A DNA stretch of 64,000 nucleotides from NCBI GenBank assembly GCA_002786025.1, contig NHNW01000006.1, positions 992,001 through 1,056,000 on the forward strand, read 5' to 3'. Origin of the DNA: Zasmidium citrigriseum. Its lineage: Eukaryota; Ascomycota; Dothideomycetes; Mycosphaerellales; Mycosphaerellaceae. The stretch's first letter is position 1. Each line of letters starts with the position of its first letter. This document shows, in pieces, positions 1 through 9,700 of the stretch. The translations under genes and the position numbers were made by a program. Under the pieces are notes generated by a model. That model saw nothing but the letters and a program-made list of their open reading frames with translations. It did not search any database and was not told the DNA's origin.

Positions 1-5
1 AGGAG

Positions 6-1028
6 ATGAAGAGGGCCAGAAGCAATGAGAACAGTGGCCCGGAGAGGCAGGGAAAGCGACGAGAGTCCGACCAGCAGCGCTTTACCAGGTCGCACACCCG
101 TAGAACGGAGCGAGCAGACTCGCAGCAGAACGGGAGCATTAACAACATCGTCGCCAAGGGCAGCGTCTCGAAAGACTCCACCAACGGTCCCAAGAAAGCA
201 GGCGCGAAAAAGGAGGACCTCAAGGCAGATGGAGCGGACGCTCTCGGCGATGACAAAGACGCCAATCAGTCGAAGTATTCCGACAAGGTCGATGGCGTGG
301 GAGCAGACTCCAATCAGGTTCTTGGGAGCGCGGCGGACATTCCAGCAGGCCTCGCGATCCGCAAAGCCCATGCATTGCGGACGCCTTCACCAGCAGCAGC
401 ATCCTCTATCAAGGACGAGGCAGAGCCAGAGGGACCGCCCGCACCATCACCAGCAACGCCACCCGAGAGACCGACCACTCCATCCAGAGAGGACGACGCT
501 TCACCACCCATACCACCAAAGAGTCCACGTCGCAACGAAGGCAAGTCCGGCAGAGCAGACGACTCATCACCACCAATACCGCCGAGAAGCCCACGTCGCG
601 ACGAGATCAAGCTCCGCAAAGAAGACACTCAGAAGGAATCTGGTAAAGAAGAAGAGGATCCGCAGAAAGAACCCGCTCCGAAGCCCAAGAGAAAGCAGAA
701 ATGGTCCTTCAACAACAAACCCGTCTCTCCCCAACCACTCGACGAAGAGCCAGTCCCTACCATGAAAGACAGCCCGGTCGCCGTCCGCCCACCCCTCTAC
801 GACGAAACGAAGACGCCATCTCAGCAGTGGGAATCCGACTTGGGCTCTAACAGCCGCCCTCCCTACTCCTGGGCGCACACAAAGCGCTGGACTTGCTGTA
901 GATGCCAGGGCCACACGATTGTCGAGCAGACGGTTTGCAGTAGGATTAAGTGTATGCACGACCGTTGTCCGAGCAAGTGTCGGTTGGAGAGTTTGAACCG
1001 GCCGCAAAGGTCGTCGCTGTCTAAGTAA
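6..1028 (+). CDS. Hypothetical disordered protein with Cys-rich C-terminus (possibly 5'-truncated)
   Basis: I do not recognise the family. The frame opens with an ATG five bases from the window edge, so the real start may lie upstream. The first ~250 residues are low complexity: charged stretches, many Lys/Glu/Asp and proline-rich segments. Two near-identical blocks carry the core SPPIPPKSPRR and SPPIPPRSPRR about 25 residues apart, which resemble SH3-type ligands. The last ~50 residues are different: a Trp followed by CCRC, then four more Cys and a His (CSRIKCMHDRCPSKC), a spacing that could hold zinc. Ascomycete genomes carry many unnamed proteins with a disordered body and a small Cys-rich end, so a protein-binding role is a guess. 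The next gene is convergent, 179 bp away. That the frame is coding is fairly sure; function is unknown. Confidence 0.6.
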   Translation: MKRARSNENSGPERQGKRRESDQQRFTRSHTRRTERADSQQNGSINNIVAKGSVSKDSTNGPKKAGAKKEDLKADGADALGDDKDANQSKYSDKVDGVGADSNQVLGSAADIPAGLAIRKAHALRTPSPAAASSIKDEAEPEGPPAPSPATPPERPTTPSREDDASPPIPPKSPRRNEGKSGRADDSSPPIPPRSPRRDEIKLRKEDTQKESGKEEEDPQKEPAPKPKRKQKWSFNNKPVSPQPLDEEPVPTMKDSPVAVRPPLYDETKTPSQQWESDLGSNSRPPYSWAHTKRWTCCRCQGHTIVEQTVCSRIKCMHDRCPSKCRLESLNRPQRSSLSK

Positions 1029-1207
1029 TGGCGATGAGGAGCTTGGGTTGGGGGAAGTGAAGGGGCTTCATTAGGATCTGGACGAAGCGCGACACTCGAT
1101 CGATGGGGTTGATTGATTGGATTATGGGCTCCTTGGTTTGGCTTATGGAAGGCTTATGACAAAGGGATTCGTTCGATGAATTGGACTACTATGGAGTGGA
1201 AGCAGGT

Positions 1208-2620
1208 CTAGAAGTAGTCAATCGTCGTCCCCACGCCTCGTTGCCGGGCTTTCTCAATCAAAGCATTGCCCACTGTAATATCCATCAGTCCCAAACCAAC
1301 ACTCTTGTAAATCACATTCCCTCTCGTCAACCACTCTTTCAATCCAGAGTTGTCTTGAAAGTTACATCCCTCTTCCACCTTCTCACCCTTCTCTCTCATC
1401 CGCGCCTCAGCATCCCGCTTCAGCATGAACAACTCGCCTAGCTCGACGACTTGATCTGGCATGAGCTTCGCTTGAATGACTTCGCCTGCTTCTTTGAGAC
1501 ATCCAGAGACTGTATCAACGATGATGGCGCCGCCTTCTTTTTGTCGCTTGTGGATGTGTCGATGTTCATGATGCGGCGCTACGGCGTAGCGAAGGACGTC
1601 TGGATGCAATTCGACCATGTGAGGTTTATATGATCCGATACAGGAGATATACCGTCCCTTCTTCCGGCCCTCGGGGTTGGTAAGGTATGTCGCAGGGAAA
1701 AGTGGCGAGGTGGACGGCGTGCAGCAGAAGATGACATTACTCGCCCGGACGTACTCCTTGATCAGACGGTCGTACTCTCCGTGCATGGGCGTGAGGATGT
1801 TCTTCTTGGTCTTGCTGTTGTACTTCTCGCCAATGTGGTTGATGTAGTCTGGATCATCGGGTTGGGGATTGTACAATCGCATGACACATTTCCTCGCGCT
1901 GTCGAAATTTCGTGTGACGATGTTGAGGTGGTGGATCTCATCGCCTCGGAGGAGGAGCGCGAGGCGGATGTGCCAGTATGCTTGCTTGCCTGCACCGAAG
2001 ACCGTTACGTCGTGGACGGAGTGGCGTTTCTTGAGGAGCATGGTTGAGGCGAGGGCGGTACGGAAAGCTGTTACTTCTTCGGCGTTGATGAGGCCTGTGG
2101 TGTTTCCGTTATTGTCGAGGAGAGTCAGGGAACCTTTGATGCTGGCGACTGCGCTCTCGAAGCCTTGACCTGAGGATAGTGAGAGTTTGCCGGTCTCATC
2201 TGCAGCTTCTGAGATGGTGGTCGGCAAAGATGACTGCGTGTTTGAAGTTTCTGTAGTTGCAGTTGATCCAGAGCGCGAGACTGAGCTTATCGAGCTACGA
2301 GAATCGCCATCCGAGCTCATGGTCGAGGCTTCCCTCAGAGCAGGACCGATGCCTCCAGCATCTGGTGGTAAGATATTGACGACCTTGACGCCTTGGCCAG
2401 TCATTCCACTCGCCGGCATGAAGAGTGTGGTTGAGCCATCTTTTCGCTTCAGATGTGTCCGCTCTGGCTGGTAATCGGAGCAGCAGTCGTTGGCGTCGTT
2501 GGATGTTGAGTACCAGTGGAGGGCGTCTGCTAGGGATTGCTGAAGCTCGAGGACGTCGTCTTTGTTGAAGGAGTGCAAGATTCGACTGACGTCCTTGTCG
2601 CTGAGAACCGTGAGTGGCAT
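1208..2620 (-). CDS. Ornithine cyclodeaminase / mu-crystallin family protein
   Basis: Single-exon gene of 470 residues. I chose the ATG giving MPLTVLSDKD, because the open frame upstream has no earlier ATG and matches nothing typical. The family fold is clear: an N-terminal alpha/beta part, a substrate-loop segment (HLKRKDGSTTLFMPA, residues ~56-70), then the NAD(P)-binding Rossmann motif VFGAGKQAYWHIR near residue 207. Family members include ornithine cyclodeaminase (ornithine to proline plus ammonia), ketimine reductases and NADPH-binding mu-crystallins, and sequence alone does not settle the substrate. It is longer than the usual 320-380 residues because of a Ser/Thr-rich insertion at about residues 98-150, just before the Rossmann part. 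No targeting signal is evident, so it is probably cytosolic. It is not in an obvious pathway cluster. Confidence 0.85.
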   Translation of the reverse strand: MPLTVLSDKDVSRILHSFNKDDVLELQQSLADALHWYSTSNDANDCCSDYQPERTHLKRKDGSTTLFMPASGMTGQGVKVVNILPPDAGGIGPALREASTMSSDGDSRSSISSVSRSGSTATTETSNTQSSLPTTISEAADETGKLSLSSGQGFESAVASIKGSLTLLDNNGNTTGLINAEEVTAFRTALASTMLLKKRHSVHDVTVFGAGKQAYWHIRLALLLRGDEIHHLNIVTRNFDSARKCVMRLYNPQPDDPDYINHIGEKYNSKTKKNILTPMHGEYDRLIKEYVRASNVIFCCTPSTSPLFPATYLTNPEGRKKGRYISCIGSYKPHMVELHPDVLRYAVAPHHEHRHIHKRQKEGGAIIVDTVSGCLKEAGEVIQAKLMPDQVVELGELFMLKRDAEARMREKGEKVEEGCNFQDNSGLKEWLTRGNVIYKSVGLGLMDITVGNALIEKARQRGVGTTIDYF

Positions 2621-3228
2621 GTTCGCTCGCCTTCGAAGTGGCTTGCTTGGGTTGTGTAGATGTGAGGTCTGTCTGAGGTCTGTCGATCCGAGCTTGCTGT
2701 TGATAGCGGAGATATTGATGGCCCCTCCGATGTAGGAGTAGGAGCTGCTGTTGTGGAATGTAGGCACGCAGGAACGATCGTCGGCTCATACCAAAATTTA
2801 TTCTTTTGCCTCCTGGTCGTCAGCTTCTGCAGGATGCTTGGATGCTCACAGGTACGGGAGCTTGTAAGAGCTCGCCGCCGCATCGTGGTTTGTAAAGCGT
2901 CGTTAGTCATCGGCAAGAGCGCGGCTGATGACGCAATAATCTAGAGTTTGGCACAGCGCAAGCATTCACATGAAGGGAAGACGCTCAAGCATGAATTTCA
3001 AAGACTCCTGCTGATATACTCAGAGCACAAGTATGTCTAGCACTGTCCTTTGCCGCTGCCTGATGGGCAGCTTCCGCCTGTTCGTAGTCCAAGGAAGCCC
3101 ATGCAACGATTTCAGCCCCTTCGCTGCCCCTGAGAGTCTCATTTTCGACCGAGGGCTTTCGCTTTTGTTCCTGTCATCTTCAGAACAACTCCTCTCTCGC
3201 CTCTGAGCGGATTTTGAGCGATAACAGT
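2621..3228. other. Intergenic region between OCD and SUMO genes
   Basis: About 600 bp holding the 5' flank of the cyclodeaminase gene and the 3' flank of the SUMO gene. Short open frames exist on both strands but none has a recognisable product. An in-frame stretch without ATG continues upstream of the cyclodeaminase start and is taken as 5' UTR. Confidence 0.5.
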
Positions 3229-3787
3229 TCAGGACGAGCAACCTCCGATCTGCTCCTCGTGGACCTGCCTCTGCTGCGTCAGATACAACTTCAACAGAAG
3301 CTTGGTTCTCATGTCATGCCGAAACGGCGGGCCTTCACGTACCTCGATAGCATCCCCATCGGCCATCTCTAGCTATTAAACTGTCAGTATTGAAGGTTCT
3401 CACATACAAGCAAGAGCTGGGTTGAAAACGTACGTCGGCAGGAGTGTGGTCATCGAGGACACGCACTCCCTCGAAGATGAAGCGGAAATCCTTGACGTTC
3501 CGTCCAGTGCGAAGGGCATAGGCGCTCTGAAATGCCATCAGTAATCAAGCAAACCAATGTCGAACGAGGTTCGAACGCACCATAGCCTTCGAGAGACGAG
3601 TAGCGGCCTTCATCTTGAAGTGGACATCCTCGCCGCGGTTGTTGGTGAACTTCACGTTGATTTGCTCTTGTCCTGGTGGAGGTGGAGCGTCCGGAGGCGG
3701 GACGTCTGGTGGAGGAGCGTTGTTGCCATCGCCATTGTCGCCAGCCTCGGCCGGAGTTGGAAGAGGTGCCTGGTTGTCGATCGTCAT
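3229..3787 (-). CDS. smt3: Small ubiquitin-like modifier SUMO (Smt3/PmtS)
   Basis: Four exons (3581-3787, 3434-3526, 3343-3372, 3229-3264) give 121 residues; two exons are only 30 and 36 nt. All three introns have GT-AG ends and the phases close. SUMO is conjugated to lysines of nuclear and other proteins by E1/Ubc9. The ubiquitin-like core starts at INVKFTNNRGEDVHFKMK and runs through FRFIFEGVRVLDDHTPADL to the C-terminal EVHEEQIGG. The diglycine is followed by CSS, the tail removed by a Ulp-type protease. The N-terminal arm (~45 residues) is proline- and aspartate-rich and has no lysine, unlike yeast Smt3, whose arm lysines carry poly-SUMO chains. The spliced order of conserved blocks and the processing site make the identification secure, although no single reading frame shows it. 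Confidence 0.93.
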
Positions 3788-4068
3788 GGTGATGGTGATG
3801 GGTATTGCGGTGTTGGAAGCAGAGGATGATGTTCGACGGCGGTTTTGAGGTGTTGGTGGAGTTGTTTGTTTGCGCGGCGAAAATTCCAGAAGTTGCGCTG
3901 TTGCCTTTCAATGCGCGAATGAGGAAGGCACGGACCTCGCGCCTTCTAGTGATTCGCTCGCCGCTTCTTCACATGTTTTCTTTCATTCACCAACTCCACT
4001 TCACCTCACCGCTCGCTTCACTCGCTTCACTCGACCATGCCAGAAGACTCCATATGGCGTTACTTCAC

Positions 4069-5715
4069 TCATCCCATGCCACGACCGGTCACGGCCTGAA
4101 TGGCAAGTTCATCAATCCTCTGCTTATACAGCTCCATGTGATGCATCTCAGGATCCCCAAAGATGACCCCTCGAAGATCCTCATCAGTCACCTGGACCGC
4201 CTCAACAGCATGTCGTTTGGCAGGCTTCTCGCGGAGCAGAACCATCCGTCCAGCATTGGATAATGTCGCTGGAGGCACTTCCCACCGCATCGGAACGATC
4301 CTACCACCTGCCTGAGAGCCGACTTTTAGCGCCGTTCGAGAGACCTTTTGCCGAAGCCCTTGAGAACTGGTAGAACTGGAGATCGGAGAGGGAGCAGCGA
4401 TGATTCGGGTCAGTGTGCTGAGATACTGCCTGTCGGCCCTCACGATCGGATCGCCCTCGTTAGCAAACGTCATGAAGACGTTTCTTTCATATCCTCGCCC
4501 AGCAGGATTCTGCAGCGGAAGGAAAGTGAGAGGCGGAGTGCCAAATGTTACGCAATGAACTCTCTTGAAGCAGCCGGTCAGGATGTTCAGTTCAGACTCG
4601 AAGCTCGTGGCCATCATGTGCATGTACAGAAGGCTGGCAACAGCACCACCCGCCGAATGACCGGTCAAGAGCAAGGAGCTGGAGGCCCTAGATGGATTCT
4701 GTTCGAGGAGATGTCGCAGCCTCGCAGCAATAGGCGCGACCATTGCTCTAGCCACTTGGAGAAAGCCTGCATGGCACGCGTTGCCCTCGTCGTCCAAGAA
4801 TCCAGCAGGCTCTGAAGGCGCAGGACGAAAGTTGACTGCCCAGTCGACAATGTTCCATTTGCTACCACGGATGGCCAGGACAATCAGATTCTTGTCATCA
4901 ACCGGTCTACTTTTGATCACCATTGCCTTCGTACCATGGCGCCAATCTGCTTCGACATAGTCTTCTCGCTCTCCCCTCTTTGGTCGGCGGTACACATCCA
5001 GCGAAGCTTGAGCAGCCGTACAAATGACCTGCCAAGTCGCCATGTAGATCTTCACTGGAGGTAAAAAGGGCGGTAATCGAGAGTTGCCATACTGCCAGGT
5101 CTTCTTGAAATCGATGAATCCACCTTTGGACTGCTCGGTGGACCGAGCCTCTGCCAATGACAACTCCTTCGCGGCATCTACCAGTTCATCGTCCTCGTCA
5201 TCTTCAAACTCTCGGTCCAGTCTTGCCAACGCCTCGTTAACCCTCGCAGCAACCTGATCACATAGCGCCGCCGTCTGATTCATTGATCGAACGATCGGGC
5301 AGTCATCGAAACGACTCGACGGGACCAAATTCGCGCTGCTCTGCCAGCCCTGCTGTTGTCTATACGGAGCCCTGTCTGGCATCCTCGACAAGTCCGCCGT
5401 CGAAGCCCATGCCGACCTCTTCTTCCTCAACCTCTTGTCCTGCTTCGCCGGAGCTGGTAAGTACTGCTGAGACTCAGCCGGCTGCTGGTAGAACGCTGTC
5501 GTCGGCATCGGCGCGAGATACTGATTCTCGTACGCGTCGTAGGGCGGAGGTGGAGTCGCTGGAATCACAGGCAAATGGACATGGCTCTCGTACGATGCGG
5601 GATACGCGTTCCCAGTATACGCATACTCCGGATTCGCATAAACCGGCTCCCGTCTTCCTCGCGGCGGTGGTCTCGATCGTTCATCTCGTCGTCGACTGTG
5701 TTGAAAGAGTTGCAT
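4069..5715 (-). CDS. Class 3 lipase domain alpha/beta hydrolase
   Basis: Intronless, 548 residues. Residues 1-130 are disordered (Pro/Tyr/Arg-rich) and have no homology I can name. The Lipase_3 fold follows: an oxyanion-side strand IVLAIRGSKWNIVDW (~279-293), the nucleophile elbow TGHSAGGAV with Ser354, a strand VTFGTPP, then an acid region (NEGDPIVRAD, ~415-425). A histidine in MHHMELYKQR near residue 530 is the likely third catalytic residue. The family cleaves acylglycerols or related esters. There is no signal peptide, so this is an intracellular enzyme rather than a secreted lipase. The true substrate is unknown. The ATG is well supported by the length of the open frame. Transcription is from the minus strand, in the same direction as the SUMO gene and 281 bp upstream of it. 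Confidence 0.85.
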   Translation of the reverse strand: MQLFQHSRRRDERSRPPPRGRREPVYANPEYAYTGNAYPASYESHVHLPVIPATPPPPYDAYENQYLAPMPTTAFYQQPAESQQYLPAPAKQDKRLRKKRSAWASTADLSRMPDRAPYRQQQGWQSSANLVPSSRFDDCPIVRSMNQTAALCDQVAARVNEALARLDREFEDDEDDELVDAAKELSLAEARSTEQSKGGFIDFKKTWQYGNSRLPPFLPPVKIYMATWQVICTAAQASLDVYRRPKRGEREDYVEADWRHGTKAMVIKSRPVDDKNLIVLAIRGSKWNIVDWAVNFRPAPSEPAGFLDDEGNACHAGFLQVARAMVAPIAARLRHLLEQNPSRASSSLLLTGHSAGGAVASLLYMHMMATSFESELNILTGCFKRVHCVTFGTPPLTFLPLQNPAGRGYERNVFMTFANEGDPIVRADRQYLSTLTRIIAAPSPISSSTSSQGLRQKVSRTALKVGSQAGGRIVPMRWEVPPATLSNAGRMVLLREKPAKRHAVEAVQVTDEDLRGVIFGDPEMHHMELYKQRIDELAIQAVTGRGMG

Positions 5716-6750
5716 CTTGCGCGTACCTGTCGATCGTTCACGGTGGAGTGGGGATCATCCTTGTCTCACGAACTTCCAGACAACAACCTCGGCGGACGGC
5801 CAAGAGACCTCTCTCTCTTCTTATATCTCTTCCAAGAAACACAAAACTCCCTTCAAGCCTCACTCACAAAACGAAAGAAGAGACGAAGGCCGCACCGCCC
5901 ATGTGCCCAAGATGTGCCGGTTCACACCAGAAAGCGAGAAAGCGAACCACGACGCCCAGGGCGAGACGAAACCAACCAGCTCCGCCACAATCGCCCAGTC
6001 AGAGCGTGCCGACTGCTGCCGGGCACACAGCCTGCATGAACCGCTGCTCAAACGGGAAGTGAGGTAAGGCAAGAATAGTATCAGGTTTGATGTAATTGGA
6101 CGTCGTCGATGCGGCTGCACGTTTGGCGGCCCGGCGATGCTGTATCATCGGGACGGGAGTTTGGAGGAAAAGATACCTTCTGTTGTGTTCGTCGATGCTG
6201 TGATTGAAACCTGCATTGCATGGCCTTATCTTGAGCCGAAACAACAGAGGTCTCCGCGGCTTTTGCAGACCGTGGTTGAGAGTTGAGGAGAAGGCAATCC
6301 GGCGGAATGACCACGCCAAATGACCTGGCAGAACCTCAGCCTATGGACATACAGCTGCAGTGTCCAGAAGGCAACGCCCCGAGTGATAGATTGCCTGCAC
6401 AGGATGCACGGTTTGTTGTCAGTCGACGCTTCGAGGCCGCCAGCAAGAGTGCGAGACACAAAGAGAAAGGCTCGTGAATCCAATCTTGAAAATCATCAAT
6501 ATCATTCCTCTATACGCCACCCTCATGCATTCTCATCCCTATAGCAAAAACGCCTGCAATGCAAACGCCACCCACTGTGCTACATAGGTATGATGGAACC
6601 GAAAAAGAACACCGCCGCCCACCGAAAGGGAAACTACTAGTCTACAAAGCCATGGAACAAAAAGAAGAACGCCTCATGCGCAATGCCGATTCCGTCGTAC
6701 TGTCGCGAACAATTGTGTATCATGAGCTGCTAGTTTCGAAGTGAGTCGCT
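5716..6750. other. Intergenic region between lipase and BLM10
   Basis: About 1 kb with the 5' flank of the lipase gene and the 3' flank of BLM10. The open frames present are short, overlapping in several phases and lack recognisable domains; I see no gene here. Confidence 0.5.
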
Positions 6751-9700
6751 TTACGCAAAGTAACTCTTCCAGAGTACGCCTTCTAGGTCCTCCAGTTGCT
6801 CGGTGCTGAAGACCTATGTGAGAGTCAGCATGTACTTCATAGTCGAAGAGTTAGATGGTAGACTTACCTTGACATCCACGTGCCAAGTATCCTGCCTCGT
6901 CTTCTTGAAGTCACTGAGCACGGTCTTGACACTCTTGCCGACCATGCCCGGATCATTGGCAGCACGGCCGGCCAAAGTAGCAAGAACCTCAGGCAGCCAC
7001 TCCGGTGGCGGAGACGTGTACGGGAACGCCTGCACAAGGGCGCCGAGACCTAGAACGGCCGCATGACGGGTAAGAACGAGTCTGTTCTGCTCTTGCGTCG
7101 GCGTGCTTGTGCCCTCACGAGGTCCATTCTTGTTTCGCTTGGGAAGTGGGTTATTGATGAGCAAGTTGGTGAAGTGCTTCTTGAGGTCTGCGATCTTCTT
7201 GGTTCGGAAGCCGATGGGGGAGCAGCGGACCATGCCTCCCAAAGTTGCCGCAGCTCCTAGACGGACTTCAAGCTGGACGTCGTGAAGCATCTCACGTACG
7301 CAGTGGAAGAGATCCTCGGACTGCTTCACGGGCATCAGGAACAGCTGGCGGAAGTAGATGACCTGGATGTTGATGAGGACCCTCAAGCGCTGGTGCCAAG
7401 AAGTCGACTCTCTGCCAATCTTGACAAGCGACGCGACGAAGGCCTCGTTCTCACCCTGTCGATGAGGGATATTCGGCAGGTGACGGAAGACGTGGTAGGC
7501 GAGCGACTGGAGCTCAGGGTCCTCCTTGATGTCCATCATGTGCAAAAGCTGCGACATGAACGATTTGGGGAAGAAAGGAACCAACATGGTGCAGTCGTAG
7601 GATCCCAACGAGCTATCAAGCCAGAGAAGTACAGTCTTGCTTGCCTGAGTGTATGGAGTTGGCGTCTGGATGCCAACAGGGCGCTCCTTCCGCCACTTCT
7701 CCAGGCGCTCGAAGATGTCGGTGACGATGCTAGTGTATTCCTCGGTTGGCTGATACGGCCTCGTCCCGATCGAAGACGCTGCCCTCTGCGATTCGAGCAA
7801 TGTTGGGATATCCTTGTAAGATTCGTGGTATCTCGTGCGGAAGATGGTGGAGAGCGTGTTACCCATCACCTCGCGCACTGCCTTGTACGGATGGTCCAAA
7901 TGAGCCAAGAAGTCCTCAACAATCGGCCGGTGAAGCTGGAAATGCCATCCAACCGCGCCCACCACGAGTTGCAGCAGCGAAATCTTGGAGCTCTCTTTGA
8001 ACGCGGCACTAGTCTCCATGTCCAAGCGGAAACCAGCAAGCCAGTCAACCAGAGGCCATGCACGGCGCGGGTCCTTACCACCGACGATCAAGGTGACGAA
8101 TGTTGACCAGTACGAGAGGTTCTCAGGCGTCAAGCCGTCGCTGAAGATGCGTCGAACAATGGGGAATGCAAACTCCCAGATCTTGGTACGCAGATCGTGG
8201 TCGAAATCTTCGGCGCTAGAAACCATAGCCCCCATGATCTCGGACATGGCACGATGCTGATGCTTGTCCGTTCCATCACCGTAGACTGCCAATGTGAGGT
8301 CTTTCAGATCGTCAAACGTGGCCTTAGTCAGCCCATCCGACATTAGGTCCATGGCATACGCGACAATCATGGAGCTAGACATGCGGAAACGGTCCTGTCC
8401 ATCTCGCGGTTCTTGCTTCATGTAGCCGAAGTATGTGGACAGCCAGTGGCGATCGATGAATTGGCCCATCTTCTTGCGAACGCCCTGCTCCACTTCGTCG
8501 TACTGTAGCTGGCTTGGTCCGGTGCGGAATCCACGCATAGTCTTCTGCCATACCAACCAGCCAGGGTAGTCGCTGTCGATGTAAGCTTTGGCCTCGGGTT
8601 GGGCGAAGGAGTCAAGGTAGCGCTGGGTCCACGTTGGATCGTCACGCTCTGTGGGAACAGAGACTTCGTCGGGATCTTTCTGCTCGTCGAGGAGATAGTT
8701 CTCGTACTTGTGACCCACCAGAGCCCGAGACTGAGCCAAGCTGAAGATGGCATTCATCGAAGTGGCGTACAGTGTTCGTAGCTGAGGGTGTGGGTCGATC
8801 ACACCCTTGACGACCAACTCCAGCATGCCTTCGGAGGCAATAGTCTCAAACCGATAGTCCAATCCAATTGCCATCACCGCCGTCCTGCTAGCCTTCTTCC
8901 AGTGGCTATTCTTGACGCTTTCGATGAGTTCGGCCGCGAGCTCAGACTTGCGCTTCTCGACCACGCCGCGGCGTTTCTTGATCTTCTCCCTCTTCGGCGG
9001 GATGAGCGCTTGTGCATCGTCGAGACTACGGGCAATAGTCCTAGTCACCGTTGCAGATTCTCCGGGCCAAATTCCATTTAGCGTTGCTTCATCCAGAATC
9101 ACCATGCGGTCCATCGCCTTCGTCATATCCTGTATGGTGAAGCTTGACTGGCCCACTAGCTTCTGAATGCTAGGTCGATCGGCTTCCGAGACACGGATGA
9201 ACAATCTGATCATTCGAGGAGCGAACCTCCAGTTTCGTCCAATTGGCTTCGCTAGGCTGCCAAACAGGAGTGAAAAGATGGCGCCCTTGATTCTTGGATG
9301 ATCACCTTGCTTGAGCGCATCCTCGAGGTCGTCAAGCAGCGGAGGAATAATAAGGGGCTTGGCGCCTACGATGCTCTTGACAGCCTGCTCGCCAGCTGAT
9401 TGCGCTGTCCGCCTAATGTCGGTGTAGACAGAAGTGCTCGAGTGCGCGAGGTCAAGTAAGAGTGTCTTGTCCAGCTCAGATGCCGCCCGTGGATGCTCGT
9501 TGAAACGAAGCCGCTGGAAGTGGTAGAGGTTAGCTCTCCGAACCAGCAAAGGCCGTGGATACTGCTTCCTAGTTCCCGAGAACTTGAAAGGGTGGATGTC
9601 AGCACTCAGCAGTCGTGTAAGTCGATCGAGCACATGAGCTGAGCGCTCTATGCCGATGTCGACGAACCACGACTTGTAGGCGCTGTACAGCGAATTGAAG

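Noticed and set aside
7282..8106. 274-codon frame antisense to BLM10
   Set aside because: It lies wholly opposite a strongly conserved coding region, has no domain, and follows from GC-rich codon use.
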